This document shows positions 1-6,131 of a DNA stretch of 13,488 bases, piece by piece (within the stretch, counting starts at the first letter, position 1; the number at the start of each line of letters is the position of its first letter). The translations under genes were made by a program, and so were the position numbers. This DNA comes from an uncultured Lachnospiraceae bacterium (GTDB lineage Bacteria; Bacillota; Clostridia; Lachnospirales; Lachnospiraceae). The notes beneath the pieces are model-generated. The model made no database searches. It saw only the letters and a program-made list of their open reading frames with translations, and was not told the DNA's origin. The stretch spans positions 1 through 13,488 of the forward strand of contig CAJTPS010000042.1 in the NCBI GenBank assembly GCA_910578555.1. Reading direction: 5' to 3'.

Positions 1-211
1 AGACAGGACAGTTACGCCGGTTGGCGCAGTCATTGAAAGAGCGTCCAAAGCAGCCGGTCTTCTGGAAAAGCATATGGTTGCGGACTTCCTTGGAAATAGT
101 AGTACAATCCCGTCCCAGAGTCCTGCCGATCTCCTTAAAGGAAGCAGAAGCATCAAGCAGGGTTTTGATAGTAAAACGTTCTTCAAAAGATAAATGCTTA
201 TGTTTGTTCAT
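1..211 (-). CDS. IS30-family transposase, N-terminal part (cut by window edge)
   Basis: The minus strand reads from an ATG at 211-209 through the window edge, giving 70 N-terminal residues starting MNKHKHLSFEERFTIKTLLD. A strong Shine-Dalgarno, AAGGAGG, lies at 226-220, eight bases before the start. The first ~45 residues form a helix-turn-helix of the kind seen at the N-terminus of IS30 transposases: an 'LSFEER..I..LL' helix, then 'SFKEIGRTLGRDCTTISKEV'. It is followed by 'FNDCANRRNCPV', which fits the cysteine-containing linker after the HTH in Firmicute IS30 members. In IS30 elements this domain binds the terminal repeats, and the missing C-terminal part would hold the DDE catalytic domain. 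Whether the full gene is intact cannot be seen. The family call is recognition from the sequence without a search. Confidence 0.85.
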   Translation of the reverse strand, partial: MNKHKHLSFEERFTIKTLLDASASFKEIGRTLGRDCTTISKEVRNHMLFQKTGCFGRSFNDCANRRNCPV

Positions 212-360
212 AGTAGTATCCTCCTTCATATCAGCAGCACAAGAGGATGATACACTAAAAAATGTAAGATTAAAATCCACCCTATCCTTTGTAAGGATAA
301 CTTCCATGGTCAAAGAAGAAGGGGTGGAATTTAGTTTTGCAAATCACCTGTGTAGAAAAA
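212..360. mobile_element. Presumed terminal region of the IS30-type element
   Basis: This is the stretch upstream of the transposase start, where the element end must lie. Two inverted structures are visible. TATCCTT (283-289) and AAGGATA (293-299) form a perfect 7-bp stem with a 3-nt loop. The 12-mer TAAAATCCACCC (271-282) pairs with GGGTGGAATTTA (322-333) with one mismatch, enclosing that hairpin. The true outer boundary cannot be placed because the other end of the element is outside the window. A boundary between about 330 and 360 is a guess, based on the sequence after 360 being the promoter of the next RNA gene. Confidence 0.45.
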
Positions 361-384
361 CCTTTAAAAAACGAGAAAATCCGG

Positions 385-413
385 TTGTAATATGTCACTA
401 TCTCGGATATAAT
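385..413 (+). promoter_or_regulatory. Sigma-A type promoter for the 6S-like RNA
   Basis: The -35 box TTGTAA (385-390) and the -10 box TATAAT (408-413) are separated by exactly 17 bases. The -10 is a perfect consensus. The predicted transcription start is near 420, just before the left arm of the long closing stem of the RNA. This supports both the promoter and the RNA call. Confidence 0.75.
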
Positions 414-419
414 AGAATT

Positions 420-605
420 AACCTGAAATGTGCGACAAAGTCTTGTTATTTTGAACCTACAGATACTTTAAACGGGATTCCTACATTGCCATGCAGATGT
501 CAGGCCTCCGGCTATTAAGGCCTTATGCAGTGGAAGGCAGAAGTATGGTTGCGGTTACCCACCTAGCTTTGCTAGGAGTCAAAATACAAGATGCGGCATT
601 TCGGG
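420..605 (+). ncRNA. ssrS: Structured small RNA, probably 6S RNA
   Basis: A non-coding stretch sits between a strong promoter and an intrinsic terminator. Its two ends pair over a long distance: CTTGTTATTTTGA near the 5' end (from about 442) pairs with TCAAAATACAAG near the 3' end (about 579-590) with one bulged base, and AAATG further out pairs with CATTT. The centre is a largely unpaired stretch. Inside it is a small CCTAG/CTAGG hairpin with a 5-nt loop near 564-578. The apical part carries two copies of AGGCCT around a short loop. A 180-nt rod with a closing stem, a central bubble and an apical stem is the architecture of 6S RNA, which mimics an open promoter and binds the sigma-A holoenzyme. 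The 6S name rests on architecture and general resemblance. It does not contain the SRP RNA GGAAGCAGC core, and it is too short for tmRNA or the classical RNase P RNA. Confidence 0.65.
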
Positions 606-616
606 GCAATACGAAA

Positions 617-655
617 GACAAAAAGCAGTCGTTTTATACGGCTGCTTTTGTTGTC
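617..655 (+). terminator. Rho-independent terminator after the 6S-like RNA
   Basis: The arms AAAAGCAGTCG (621-631) and CGGCTGCTTTT (639-649) form an 11-bp stem with one G-U pair and a 7-nt loop. GACAA/TTGTC extends the base of the stem across one bulged G. The 3' arm and following bases are T-rich (TTTTGTTGTCTTT). It closes the RNA gene and separates it from the SpoIID-type gene. Confidence 0.75.
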
Positions 656-682
656 TTTCCGGCAGATTTCAGTAATAGTAGT

Positions 683-735
683 GCGATACGGCAATATAAT
701 AGTAACAGCCCTTTGCCGTAAACATGTCGTATTGC
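683..735 (+). promoter_or_regulatory. TATAAT box inside an inverted repeat upstream of the SpoIID-type gene
   Basis: TACGGCAA (687-694) and TTGCCGTA (713-720) are a perfect 8-bp inverted repeat. The 18 bases between them begin with a consensus TATAAT (695-700). No good -35 box is found at 16-18 bp spacing. A third segment, CGTATTGC (728-735), can pair with GCGATACG (683-690) through eight pairs, one of them G-U, so it competes with the first hairpin. The region could be a promoter with an overlapping operator, or a switchable RNA hairpin in read-through transcripts from the 6S side. Neither is proven. Confidence 0.3.
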
Positions 736-779
736 TGGTGAACTGCTGGAATGAAAAGAATGGGAATACAGAGATTGAA

Positions 780-3080
780 ATGAGATATGATGCAAAATTA
801 TTTATAAAAATGGCTCTGATATTTTTCGGACTTCTGTTTTTGGTCTGTGTCTGGCTCGGCAGAAAGCAGAAAGACAGGGAAGTGCCTGAGGGAGAACCTG
901 TTGCGGTGCAGGATGTGGAGATACTGATGGAAGCGCTTGATATTCGTATGCCTGAATCACAGAAAGAAACAGCGCATAATCTGACTTACGATGATTACAT
1001 CATGATTCGACAAAGGCTGGGAGACAGGGTGCCCGGCCTGCCGGATTATGCCGACCGCTACGAGCCGGAATATGAGATGCTTAAGAAGGACTGGTATGCG
1101 GCGTATCGGGTTATGCTTGCCTATCTGGATACGGAATCCTCCGTCTGGGAGACCGAAATTTTTCTGTTAAAAACCGACGCGCAGTCAAGGGAGGCGTATA
1201 TTGCAAGTGGTTCCAATACGCCGCCTTATCGGTATCTTTCCGACGAATTTGAACAGAACAGCCTGCGGAGCATGAAAGTCTATGTGCAGGGGAACAGTCT
1301 GCTGACGGTGTCGGAGGTTTTCACGGGGAAATATGAACTGGAGAATGTCTGGGTGGCGGAATCGTCGGAAGAGACGCTGGAGTGCTTCTACCATCAGACG
1401 TATTTTACGGTTGCGACGGAGCGGACTTCTGAGCGAGAGCAGGTTGCCGATCTGATTTTTCAGGACGGCAGGGTGACGGATGTACGGGAGAAAACAGAGA
1501 AGATTCACGGAAAGCTTCTGCGGGTGTCGGAAGATGCGCTGGAGATTGAGGGCAGCGGTGTCTATCCGATTGCGGAAAGTATGGAAGTGTATAAGCTGTA
1601 TGGGAGCATGAAGACATTGGCGCGTAATGATCTGCGAATCGGGTATGCGGATACCGATTATGTCATTATGCGCGGCAAAATATGCGCGTGTCTGGTGTCC
1701 GAGCGGGAGACGGCGGACAGAATCCGTGTGCTGCTTAAGAACACCGCACAGAATACCAACTATTATGACAGTGTAGAACTGCTGGTGGACGAGGAGGCAA
1801 TACAGGTGCACGCAAAGGATCTGGAGGTGGGGGAGCGCAGAAGCTACCGCTGTGCGGCGCTGACGGATCGGATTACGGTCAATGCGGAAGGAATCAGCAA
1901 AGAAGACAATGCTTATCGGGGCACTATCGAGTGCTATCGGAATGAGTCGGGCATGGTTCTGGTCAATGAACTGCCGCTGGAGGAATATCTGTATGCTGTG
2001 GTACCCAGCGAGATGCCGGCGTCTTATCCGATGGAATCACTTAAGGCACAGGCAGTATGTGCCAGAACGTACGCGTATCGTTATATTCTGCGTGCCGGAT
2101 TACCGGAAGTCGGAGCGCACGTGGACGATACTACGGCTTATCAGGTCTATCACAACTGCAGGGAGAATGCGGCGACAACGACTGCGGTGAAGGAGACGGA
2201 CGGTATACTGCTTACGTATCAGGGGGAACCGGCACAGAACTATTACTATTCTACGTCCTGCGGCATCGGCACGAAGGCGGATATCTGGAAGTCGGGGAGC
2301 GGGGAAGAGATTCCGTATATACAGCCGGTCAGACTGAACCGGGAGACTTATACGGCAGCAGTTTCAGAGGAAACCGCAGATATGCGGCCGGAGGAAGCAG
2401 CGCAGGGGATTGTAACGGCGCAGGCGCAGCCGGAAGAGGAAGGGCTGGAAAGTGATACAGCAGAGTTATTGCGTGATGAAGAGTGTTTCCGGCAGTTTAT
2501 AACGACGAAGAATGAGAACGATCTGGAATATGAGGAGCCGTGGTATCGGTGGATCTACACAGTGGAGAAGATTGATTCGGAAGCTATATTGTCGCGGATC
2601 AAGACGCGGTATGCGGCGAGTCCGGCATCTGTGCTGACACAGACCGAAGGCGGCTATTTCGTGTCGCAGCCGGTCACGGAGACGGGTATTGTTCAGGAAC
2701 TGCGCATCGTAGGACGCGGAGCTGGCGGCATTGCGGAAGAACTGCTGGTGAGGACCGATACGGCAGTCTATAAGGTATTATCAGAATACAGCATTCGCTA
2801 TGTTCTGTGTGATACAAAGAGTGAGATTACAAAACAGGACGGCAGTGTAACGGTTCCGGCGACGCTTCTTCCCAGCGGTTATTTCATAATAGAAGCTGGT
2901 AAAAAAGGAGAAACTATGGTAGGATATACGTTAATTGGCGGCGGCTACGGGCACGGCGTTGGGATGTCCCAGAACGGTGCGAAAGCGCTTGGCGAGGAGG
3001 GCAGTTCCTACAGTCGGATACTTGCGTTCTTTTTCCGGGGGTGTGATTTGACGAATTCCAGTGAGGAAACAGATTTGTAA
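780..3080 (+). CDS. Membrane-anchored SpoIID/LytB-domain protein
   Basis: This is a 766-residue protein starting MRYDAKLFIKMALIFFG. The open frame extends upstream into the 6S-like RNA region, so the ATG at 780 was chosen because it gives a start directly before the hydrophobic anchor. Its Shine-Dalgarno is weak. Residues ~6-26 form one membrane anchor, and the rest should be outside the cytoplasm. Residues ~30-370 are not recognised. The SpoIID domain starts near 378 with 'RGTIECYRN' and 'ELPLEEYLYAVVPSEMP'. E411 in that motif matches the catalytic glutamate of SpoIID lytic transglycosylases, and 'LKAQAVCARTYAYR' follows. The domain resumes after an acidic insertion (~523-570) and ends with 'GYGHGVGMSQNGAKALG' (~721-737) and 'ILAFFFRGCDL'. 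SpoIID cleaves denuded peptidoglycan during engulfment. This protein is about twice the usual SpoIID length, so it may be a cell-wall hydrolase paralogue and not the sporulation protein itself. Confidence 0.9.
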   Translation: MRYDAKLFIKMALIFFGLLFLVCVWLGRKQKDREVPEGEPVAVQDVEILMEALDIRMPESQKETAHNLTYDDYIMIRQRLGDRVPGLPDYADRYEPEYEMLKKDWYAAYRVMLAYLDTESSVWETEIFLLKTDAQSREAYIASGSNTPPYRYLSDEFEQNSLRSMKVYVQGNSLLTVSEVFTGKYELENVWVAESSEETLECFYHQTYFTVATERTSEREQVADLIFQDGRVTDVREKTEKIHGKLLRVSEDALEIEGSGVYPIAESMEVYKLYGSMKTLARNDLRIGYADTDYVIMRGKICACLVSERETADRIRVLLKNTAQNTNYYDSVELLVDEEAIQVHAKDLEVGERRSYRCAALTDRITVNAEGISKEDNAYRGTIECYRNESGMVLVNELPLEEYLYAVVPSEMPASYPMESLKAQAVCARTYAYRYILRAGLPEVGAHVDDTTAYQVYHNCRENAATTTAVKETDGILLTYQGEPAQNYYYSTSCGIGTKADIWKSGSGEEIPYIQPVRLNRETYTAAVSEETADMRPEEAAQGIVTAQAQPEEEGLESDTAELLRDEECFRQFITTKNENDLEYEEPWYRWIYTVEKIDSEAILSRIKTRYAASPASVLTQTEGGYFVSQPVTETGIVQELRIVGRGAGGIAEELLVRTDTAVYKVLSEYSIRYVLCDTKSEITKQDGSVTVPATLLPSGYFIIEAGKKGETMVGYTLIGGGYGHGVGMSQNGAKALGEEGSSYSRILAFFFRGCDLTNSSEETDL

Positions 3081-3149
3081 CCGGGCAGGCTACGCATAGA
3101 TAAAACGAGGAAAATGACGGGAGTTCTGTTAGAACAAGTCAGGTGAATT

Positions 3150-4007
3150 ATGAGAACGTTTCACAGATTATATTACATATTCAGAGATTTTAACTGGCAG
3201 ATGACAAAGAAAAATATAGGCGCATTTGCGGCGAGCACGGCGTTCTTTCTCTTTCTCTCAATGATTCCGCTGCTGATGGCACTGTGTGCGATACTGCCTT
3301 ATACGACGCTTACGGAGGAGAATCTGATCAGTGCGATTATGCAGTTTACGCCGGATGCAATGCATGCGCTTGTTATCAGTATAGTATCCGATGTGTATGC
3401 AAGATCGGCGGGAACGATTACCGTATTTGCGATCGTTACGATCTGGTCCGCATCCAAGGCAATGCTCGCGTTGATCCGCGGACTGAATGCGGTGCATGAC
3501 TTTGAAGAGAGACGTAATTATTTCGTGCTGCGGTTTATTGCATGTATCTATACGGTGATTATTCTGGCGGCAATGATTGTGGCGCTGCTCGTGATGGTAT
3601 TCGGCAATGTGATCGTGAATTTACTGCTGGCGGATATTCCGCCGCTGCATATATTGGTACAGTTTATTATGCATTTTCGTTTTCTCTTGTCGTGGCTGGT
3701 GCTGACGCTGATCTTTGCACTGATATATGCTTATGTGCCAAACAGCAAGCTTCGTTTCAAAGGACAGATACCCGGGGCGGCCTTTTCTGCAATCCTGTGG
3801 AGCGCCGCGTCGTATGCTTTCTCCGTATATGTAGATCATTTCAACGGATTTGGCACTTACGGAGGATTGACTACTGTAGTCATTATGATGATCTGGTTTT
3901 ATTTGTTGATGTATATTCTACTGATCGGCGCCCATATTAACCGATATTTCGGGCCGGTGTACAAATTTCTGTTCGGATGGCTTGACAAGTCGGCAAAAAG
4001 TCACTAA
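3150..4007 (+). CDS. YihY/BrkB-family multipass membrane protein
   Basis: This is a 285-residue protein with about six hydrophobic segments. It opens with the family pattern of a short amphipathic N-terminus ('FHRLYYIFRDF') followed by 'GAFAASTAFFLFLSMIPLLMA'. Further family-like features are 'TITVFAIVTIWSASKAMLALIRGLN' in the middle, and 'YVPNSKLRFKGQIPGAAFSAILWSAASYAFSVYVDHF' followed by 'YGGLTTVVIMMIWFYLLMYILLIGAHINRYF' near the end. The family (YihY, formerly annotated as ribonuclease BN) is widespread and its molecular function is not settled, so no reaction is assigned. The ATG at 3150 follows AGGTGA at 3141-3146. The gene lies 69 bp after the SpoIID-type gene with no terminator seen between them, so the two may be co-transcribed. 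Its last codons contain the pheS-pheT promoter. Confidence 0.88.
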   Translation: MRTFHRLYYIFRDFNWQMTKKNIGAFAASTAFFLFLSMIPLLMALCAILPYTTLTEENLISAIMQFTPDAMHALVISIVSDVYARSAGTITVFAIVTIWSASKAMLALIRGLNAVHDFEERRNYFVLRFIACIYTVIILAAMIVALLVMVFGNVIVNLLLADIPPLHILVQFIMHFRFLLSWLVLTLIFALIYAYVPNSKLRFKGQIPGAAFSAILWSAASYAFSVYVDHFNGFGTYGGLTTVVIMMIWFYLLMYILLIGAHINRYFGPVYKFLFGWLDKSAKSH

Positions 4008-4010
4008 AAT
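3982..4010 (+). promoter_or_regulatory. Sigma-A promoter of the pheS-pheT T-box leader
   Basis: A perfect TTGACA (3982-3987) and TAAAAT (4005-4010) are separated by 17 bases. The -10 box includes the TAA stop codon of the YihY-type gene (4005-4007), so the promoter is built into the 3' end of that coding region. The transcription start is predicted near 4017, at the beginning of the T-box leader. Confidence 0.8.
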
Positions 4011-4016
4011 GGCAAT

Positions 4017-4384
4017 AGATTTATTCCCGTGAGCGACGGGTCGGATGACCGTATGAAGGTATTTGGCAGCTGCTACAGGAACTGGATAAATCAGCAGGAT
4101 AGAAAAAGGCAGTGAAGGTGTCAGTAGAAAGTCATTTTCCGGCAGAGAGAGGGAATCATCGGCTGCAAGTTCCCTCGGGTTCAGATGATTTTTGAATTTC
4201 CCACCGGAGCCGTCCGGGTGAATACAGTAGTCCGGAACGTCACGGCACGTTACGCCGAATGAGGTGTCTGTTCCCTGTGCCTACCGCATTTGGATATGAA
4301 AGAATGCTGTGGCAGCAGGACAGGAAACTGGGTGGTACCGCGGATTATATTCGTCCCATGTGTCTTGTGCACATGGGATTTTTT
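4017..4384 (+). promoter_or_regulatory. T-box riboswitch (tRNA-Phe responsive) for pheS-pheT
   Basis: The leader has the landmarks of a T-box element. AGTAG (around 4122-4126) is the 5' side of the specifier loop. AGAGAG follows, then a hairpin with arms GAGGGAA (4149-4155) and TTCCCTC (4170-4176) and GGCTG in its loop. On the 3' side is TGAATTTC (4193-4200), placing a Phe codon, UUC at 4198-4200 (or UUU one base earlier), in the specifier position. The T-box proper, CTGGGTGGTACCGCGG, ends at 4343. The U at 4336, the variable base of UGGN, can pair with discriminator base A73 of tRNA-Phe. Uncharged tRNA-Phe is expected to stabilise the antiterminator and allow pheS-pheT transcription. The ~100 nt before Stem I also fold, with CCCGT/ACGGG at 4026-4040. 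The exact specifier frame is inferred. Confidence 0.93.
4354..4384 (+). terminator. T-box leader terminator
   Basis: The arms CCCATGTG (4355-4362) and CACATGGG (4370-4377), extended by a T-A pair, enclose a 7-nt loop and are followed by six T residues (4379-4384). It lies directly downstream of the T-box sequence, as expected for the terminator half of the switch. Confidence 0.93.
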
Positions 4385-4416
4385 GCGCGCATAAGCAGAA
4401 TCAGAAGGCTTAGGAT

Positions 4417-4422
4417 TACAAA
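4417..4422. repeat. Left copy of 6-bp flanking direct repeat (TACAAA)
   Basis: TACAAA abuts the outer end of the left terminal inverted repeat. The same six bases abut the right end at 5063-5068. The pair has the position and size of a target-site duplication. The match stops at six bases on both sides. Confidence 0.6.
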
Positions 4423-4451
4423 ACTCCCTTTTCGGAATTGTGTACCCAGTG
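4423..4451 (+). repeat. Left terminal inverted repeat of the cassette
   Basis: It begins ACTCCCTTTT and contains the motif GTGTA. Twenty-two of 29 bases match the reverse complement of the right repeat at 5034-5062, with the mismatches inside and the outermost ten bases identical, as is usual for transposase-recognised ends. Confidence 0.65.
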
Positions 4452-4535
4452 GGAAATGACATATAAATATATATGGTATATGACAGATAAAGATTTTACA
4501 ATCAAATTTATAAATCGGAATTTATGGAGGTATTT

Positions 4536-4946
4536 ATGTACGAGAGAATGCTCAATAAACAAGAAACACCCAGCATAGAAGAAATGACAAAATTTTGTGG
4601 TGAAAATGCAGAAAGATTTTCTTTCCTTAATGAATGGTTAGTATCTACCTTTCATACAGAGAAAAAAATTGTTTTTCCCTACGGAAATAAATATGGTTGG
4701 GGAATAGGACATTACAAAAAGAAAAAGCTTATTTGCAATATCTTTGTTGAAAATGGTGCATTTACAGTTATGATGAGGCTAACGAATGCGCAATATGAAA
4801 CTATTTATAATGAGATGACAAGGTACACGCAAGAGTTTATTGATAATAAGTATCCTTGTGGCAATGCTGGCTGGATACATTATCGAGTTATATGTCAAGA
4901 ACACTATGAGGATATAAAGAAACTATTAGAAGTTAAATGTTTGTGA
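4536..4946 (+). CDS. DUF3788-family protein, cargo of the cassette
   Basis: This is a 136-residue protein starting MYERMLNKQETPSIEEMTKF. The ATG at 4536 was chosen because GGAGG (4526-4530) precedes it by five bases. The ATG twelve bases upstream overlaps that Shine-Dalgarno. The sequence fits the DUF3788 family: 'ERML..' at the start, 'FPYGNKYGWGIGHYKKKKLICNIFVENGAFTVMMRL' in the middle (~residues 47-82), and 'WIHYRVICQEHYEDIKKLLEVK' at the end. It has no signal peptide or membrane segment, so it is probably cytoplasmic. No biochemical function is established for the family to my knowledge, and none is assigned here. The gene is AT-rich and sits inside inverted repeats between the Phe T-box and pheS. 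It probably shares the T-box transcript. A weak own promoter (TTGTGT at 4438, TATAAA at 4462, 18-bp spacing) may lie in the left repeat. No strong terminator follows it. Confidence 0.85.
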   Translation: MYERMLNKQETPSIEEMTKFCGENAERFSFLNEWLVSTFHTEKKIVFPYGNKYGWGIGHYKKKKLICNIFVENGAFTVMMRLTNAQYETIYNEMTRYTQEFIDNKYPCGNAGWIHYRVICQEHYEDIKKLLEVKCL

Positions 4947-5033
4947 TGATGAATTCTACAAATTCCAGTTTATAGAACTGTTAAGTTGTTACAGATTTTG
5001 CATAGAAATATATTTTAAAAAGGAAAATTTATG

Positions 5034-5062
5034 CACCAGGAACACTTTCCCAAAAAGGGAGT
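5034..5062 (-). repeat. Right terminal inverted repeat of the cassette
   Basis: This is the inverted partner of 4423-4451 and ends in AAAAAGGGAGT. The pheS Shine-Dalgarno begins only about ten bases beyond it, so the insertion stopped just short of the translation signals. Confidence 0.65.
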
Positions 5063-5068
5063 TACAAA
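5063..5068. repeat. Right copy of 6-bp flanking direct repeat (TACAAA)
   Basis: It is identical to 4417-4422 and directly abuts the right inverted repeat. Confidence 0.6.
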
Positions 5069-5085
5069 ATAAAAGGAGAACAACA

Positions 5086-6105
5086 ATGAAAGAGAAACTG
5101 GAACAAATCAAAGCGGAAGCGCTGCGCCAGATCGAGGCGAGCGATGCGCTGGAGAAATTGAATGATGTGAGAGTCAATTATCTCGGCAAGAAAGGCGAAT
5201 TGACGGCGGTATTAAAAAGCATGAAGGATGTTGCACCGGAAGACCGGCCGAAGGTGGGACAGATGGTCAATGATGCACGTGCGGAGATTGAGCGCGTACT
5301 GGAGGAGTCCGTAAAGAAGATGGAGCGGTCTGTCAGGGAGGCGAAGATGAAGAAGGAAGTCATCGACGTAACGCTTCCGGCGAAGAAGAACAACGTTGGA
5401 CATCGTCATCCGAACACCATTGCATTGGAGGAGGCGGAGCGGATCTTCATCGGTATGGGCTATGAGGTCGTGGAAGGCCCGGAGGTAGAGAAAGACTACT
5501 ATAATTTCGAGGCGCTGAACATTCCGGCGGACCATCCCGCGAAAGACGAGCAGGATACTTTCTATATCACGGGAGATATTCTGCTCAGGACGCAGACATC
5601 TTCCACGCAGGTACATGAGATGGAGAAAGGGAAACTGCCGATCCGCATGATTGCACCCGGACGTGTGTTCCGCTCTGACGAAGTGGACGCAACCCATTCC
5701 CCTTCATTTCATCAGATTGAGGGACTGGTGATTGATAAGAACATTACTTTTGCGGATTTAAAAGGCACATTGGCGGAATTTGCGAGAGAACTGTTCGGGG
5801 AAGACACGAAGGTAAAATTCAGACCGCATCATTTCCCGTTCACAGAGCCAAGTGCGGAGATGGATGTGAGCTGCTTCAAATGCGGCGGCAAAGGCTGCAG
5901 ATTCTGTAAGGGTGAGGGCTGGATCGAGATCCTGGGATGCGGCATGGTACATCCGCATGTGCTGGAGATGAGTGGTATTGATCCGGAACAGTATACGGGA
6001 TTTGCATTCGGCGTCGGCCTGGAGCGTATCGCACTGCTGAAATATGAGATCGACGATATGAGGCTGTTGTATGAGAATGATATCCGGTTCCTGAAACAGT
6101 TCTGA
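5086..6105 (+). CDS. pheS: Phenylalanyl-tRNA synthetase alpha subunit
   Basis: This is a 339-residue protein of normal length. It forms the alpha half of the cytoplasmic (alpha-beta)2 enzyme that charges tRNA-Phe with phenylalanine using ATP. Residues 1-~85 are the helical coiled-coil arm that contacts tRNA. The class II catalytic core follows: 'GMGYEVVEGPEVEKDYYNF' (~residues 122-140), 'LLRTQTSSTQVHEM', motif 2 'VFRSDEVDATHSPSFHQIEG' (~194-213), 'RPHHFPFTEPSAEMDV', and motif 3 'GFAFGVGLERIALLKY' (~304-319). A four-cysteine cluster, C263, C266, C271 and C274, is the insertion common in Gram-positive PheS. AAGGAG at 5073-5078 lies seven bases before the ATG. The gene is controlled by the T-box about 700 bases upstream, unusually far because of the inserted cassette. 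The pheT start follows after 26 bp. Confidence 0.98.
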   Translation: MKEKLEQIKAEALRQIEASDALEKLNDVRVNYLGKKGELTAVLKSMKDVAPEDRPKVGQMVNDARAEIERVLEESVKKMERSVREAKMKKEVIDVTLPAKKNNVGHRHPNTIALEEAERIFIGMGYEVVEGPEVEKDYYNFEALNIPADHPAKDEQDTFYITGDILLRTQTSSTQVHEMEKGKLPIRMIAPGRVFRSDEVDATHSPSFHQIEGLVIDKNITFADLKGTLAEFARELFGEDTKVKFRPHHFPFTEPSAEMDVSCFKCGGKGCRFCKGEGWIEILGCGMVHPHVLEMSGIDPEQYTGFAFGVGLERIALLKYEIDDMRLLYENDIRFLKQF

Positions 6106-6131
6106 TATCTTTGCAAGAAAGGAGAAAAATA

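Larger units (their letters stand above)
4423..5062. mobile_element. 640-bp non-autonomous transposon-like cassette carrying a DUF3788 gene
   Basis: The segment begins ACTCCCTTTTCGG and ends AAAAAGGGAGT. Its outer 29 bases (4423-4451 and 5034-5062) are inverted repeats matching at 22 of 29 positions, including the first ten. It is flanked by identical TACAAA direct repeats. The interior holds one gene and no transposase. It is clearly more AT-rich than its surroundings: a sampled 60-base line inside the gene is about 32% GC, against about 57% at the start of pheS. It sits between the T-box terminator and the pheS Shine-Dalgarno, where a pheS leader would normally continue straight into the gene. 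Mobility is inferred from the repeats and composition. The parent transposase family is not identified. Confidence 0.65.

Noticed and set aside
21..518. Plus-strand open frame of 165 codons at the left edge
   Set aside because: It runs antisense to the IS30-type transposase and then through the 6S promoter and RNA. It has no recognisable domain or ribosome site and is best explained as a shadow frame.
591..779. Upstream extension of the SpoIID-type frame
   Set aside because: It overlaps the 3' end of the 6S-like RNA and its terminator and has no ATG with a ribosome site. The hydrophobic anchor directly follows the ATG at 780.
4250..4462. Short open frames on both strands over the T-box
   Set aside because: They lie inside the riboswitch, the terminator and the left cassette repeat, so coding is not credible.
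4966..4980. CAGTT/AACTG hairpin after the DUF3788 gene as terminator
   Set aside because: There are only five pairs and no T-run, and pheS expression would be lost if it worked as a strong terminator.
5872..5907. Four-cysteine cluster in PheS as a possible novel zinc insertion
   Set aside because: A similar Cys-rich segment before 'GWIEILG' is common in Gram-positive PheS, so it is normal for the family.
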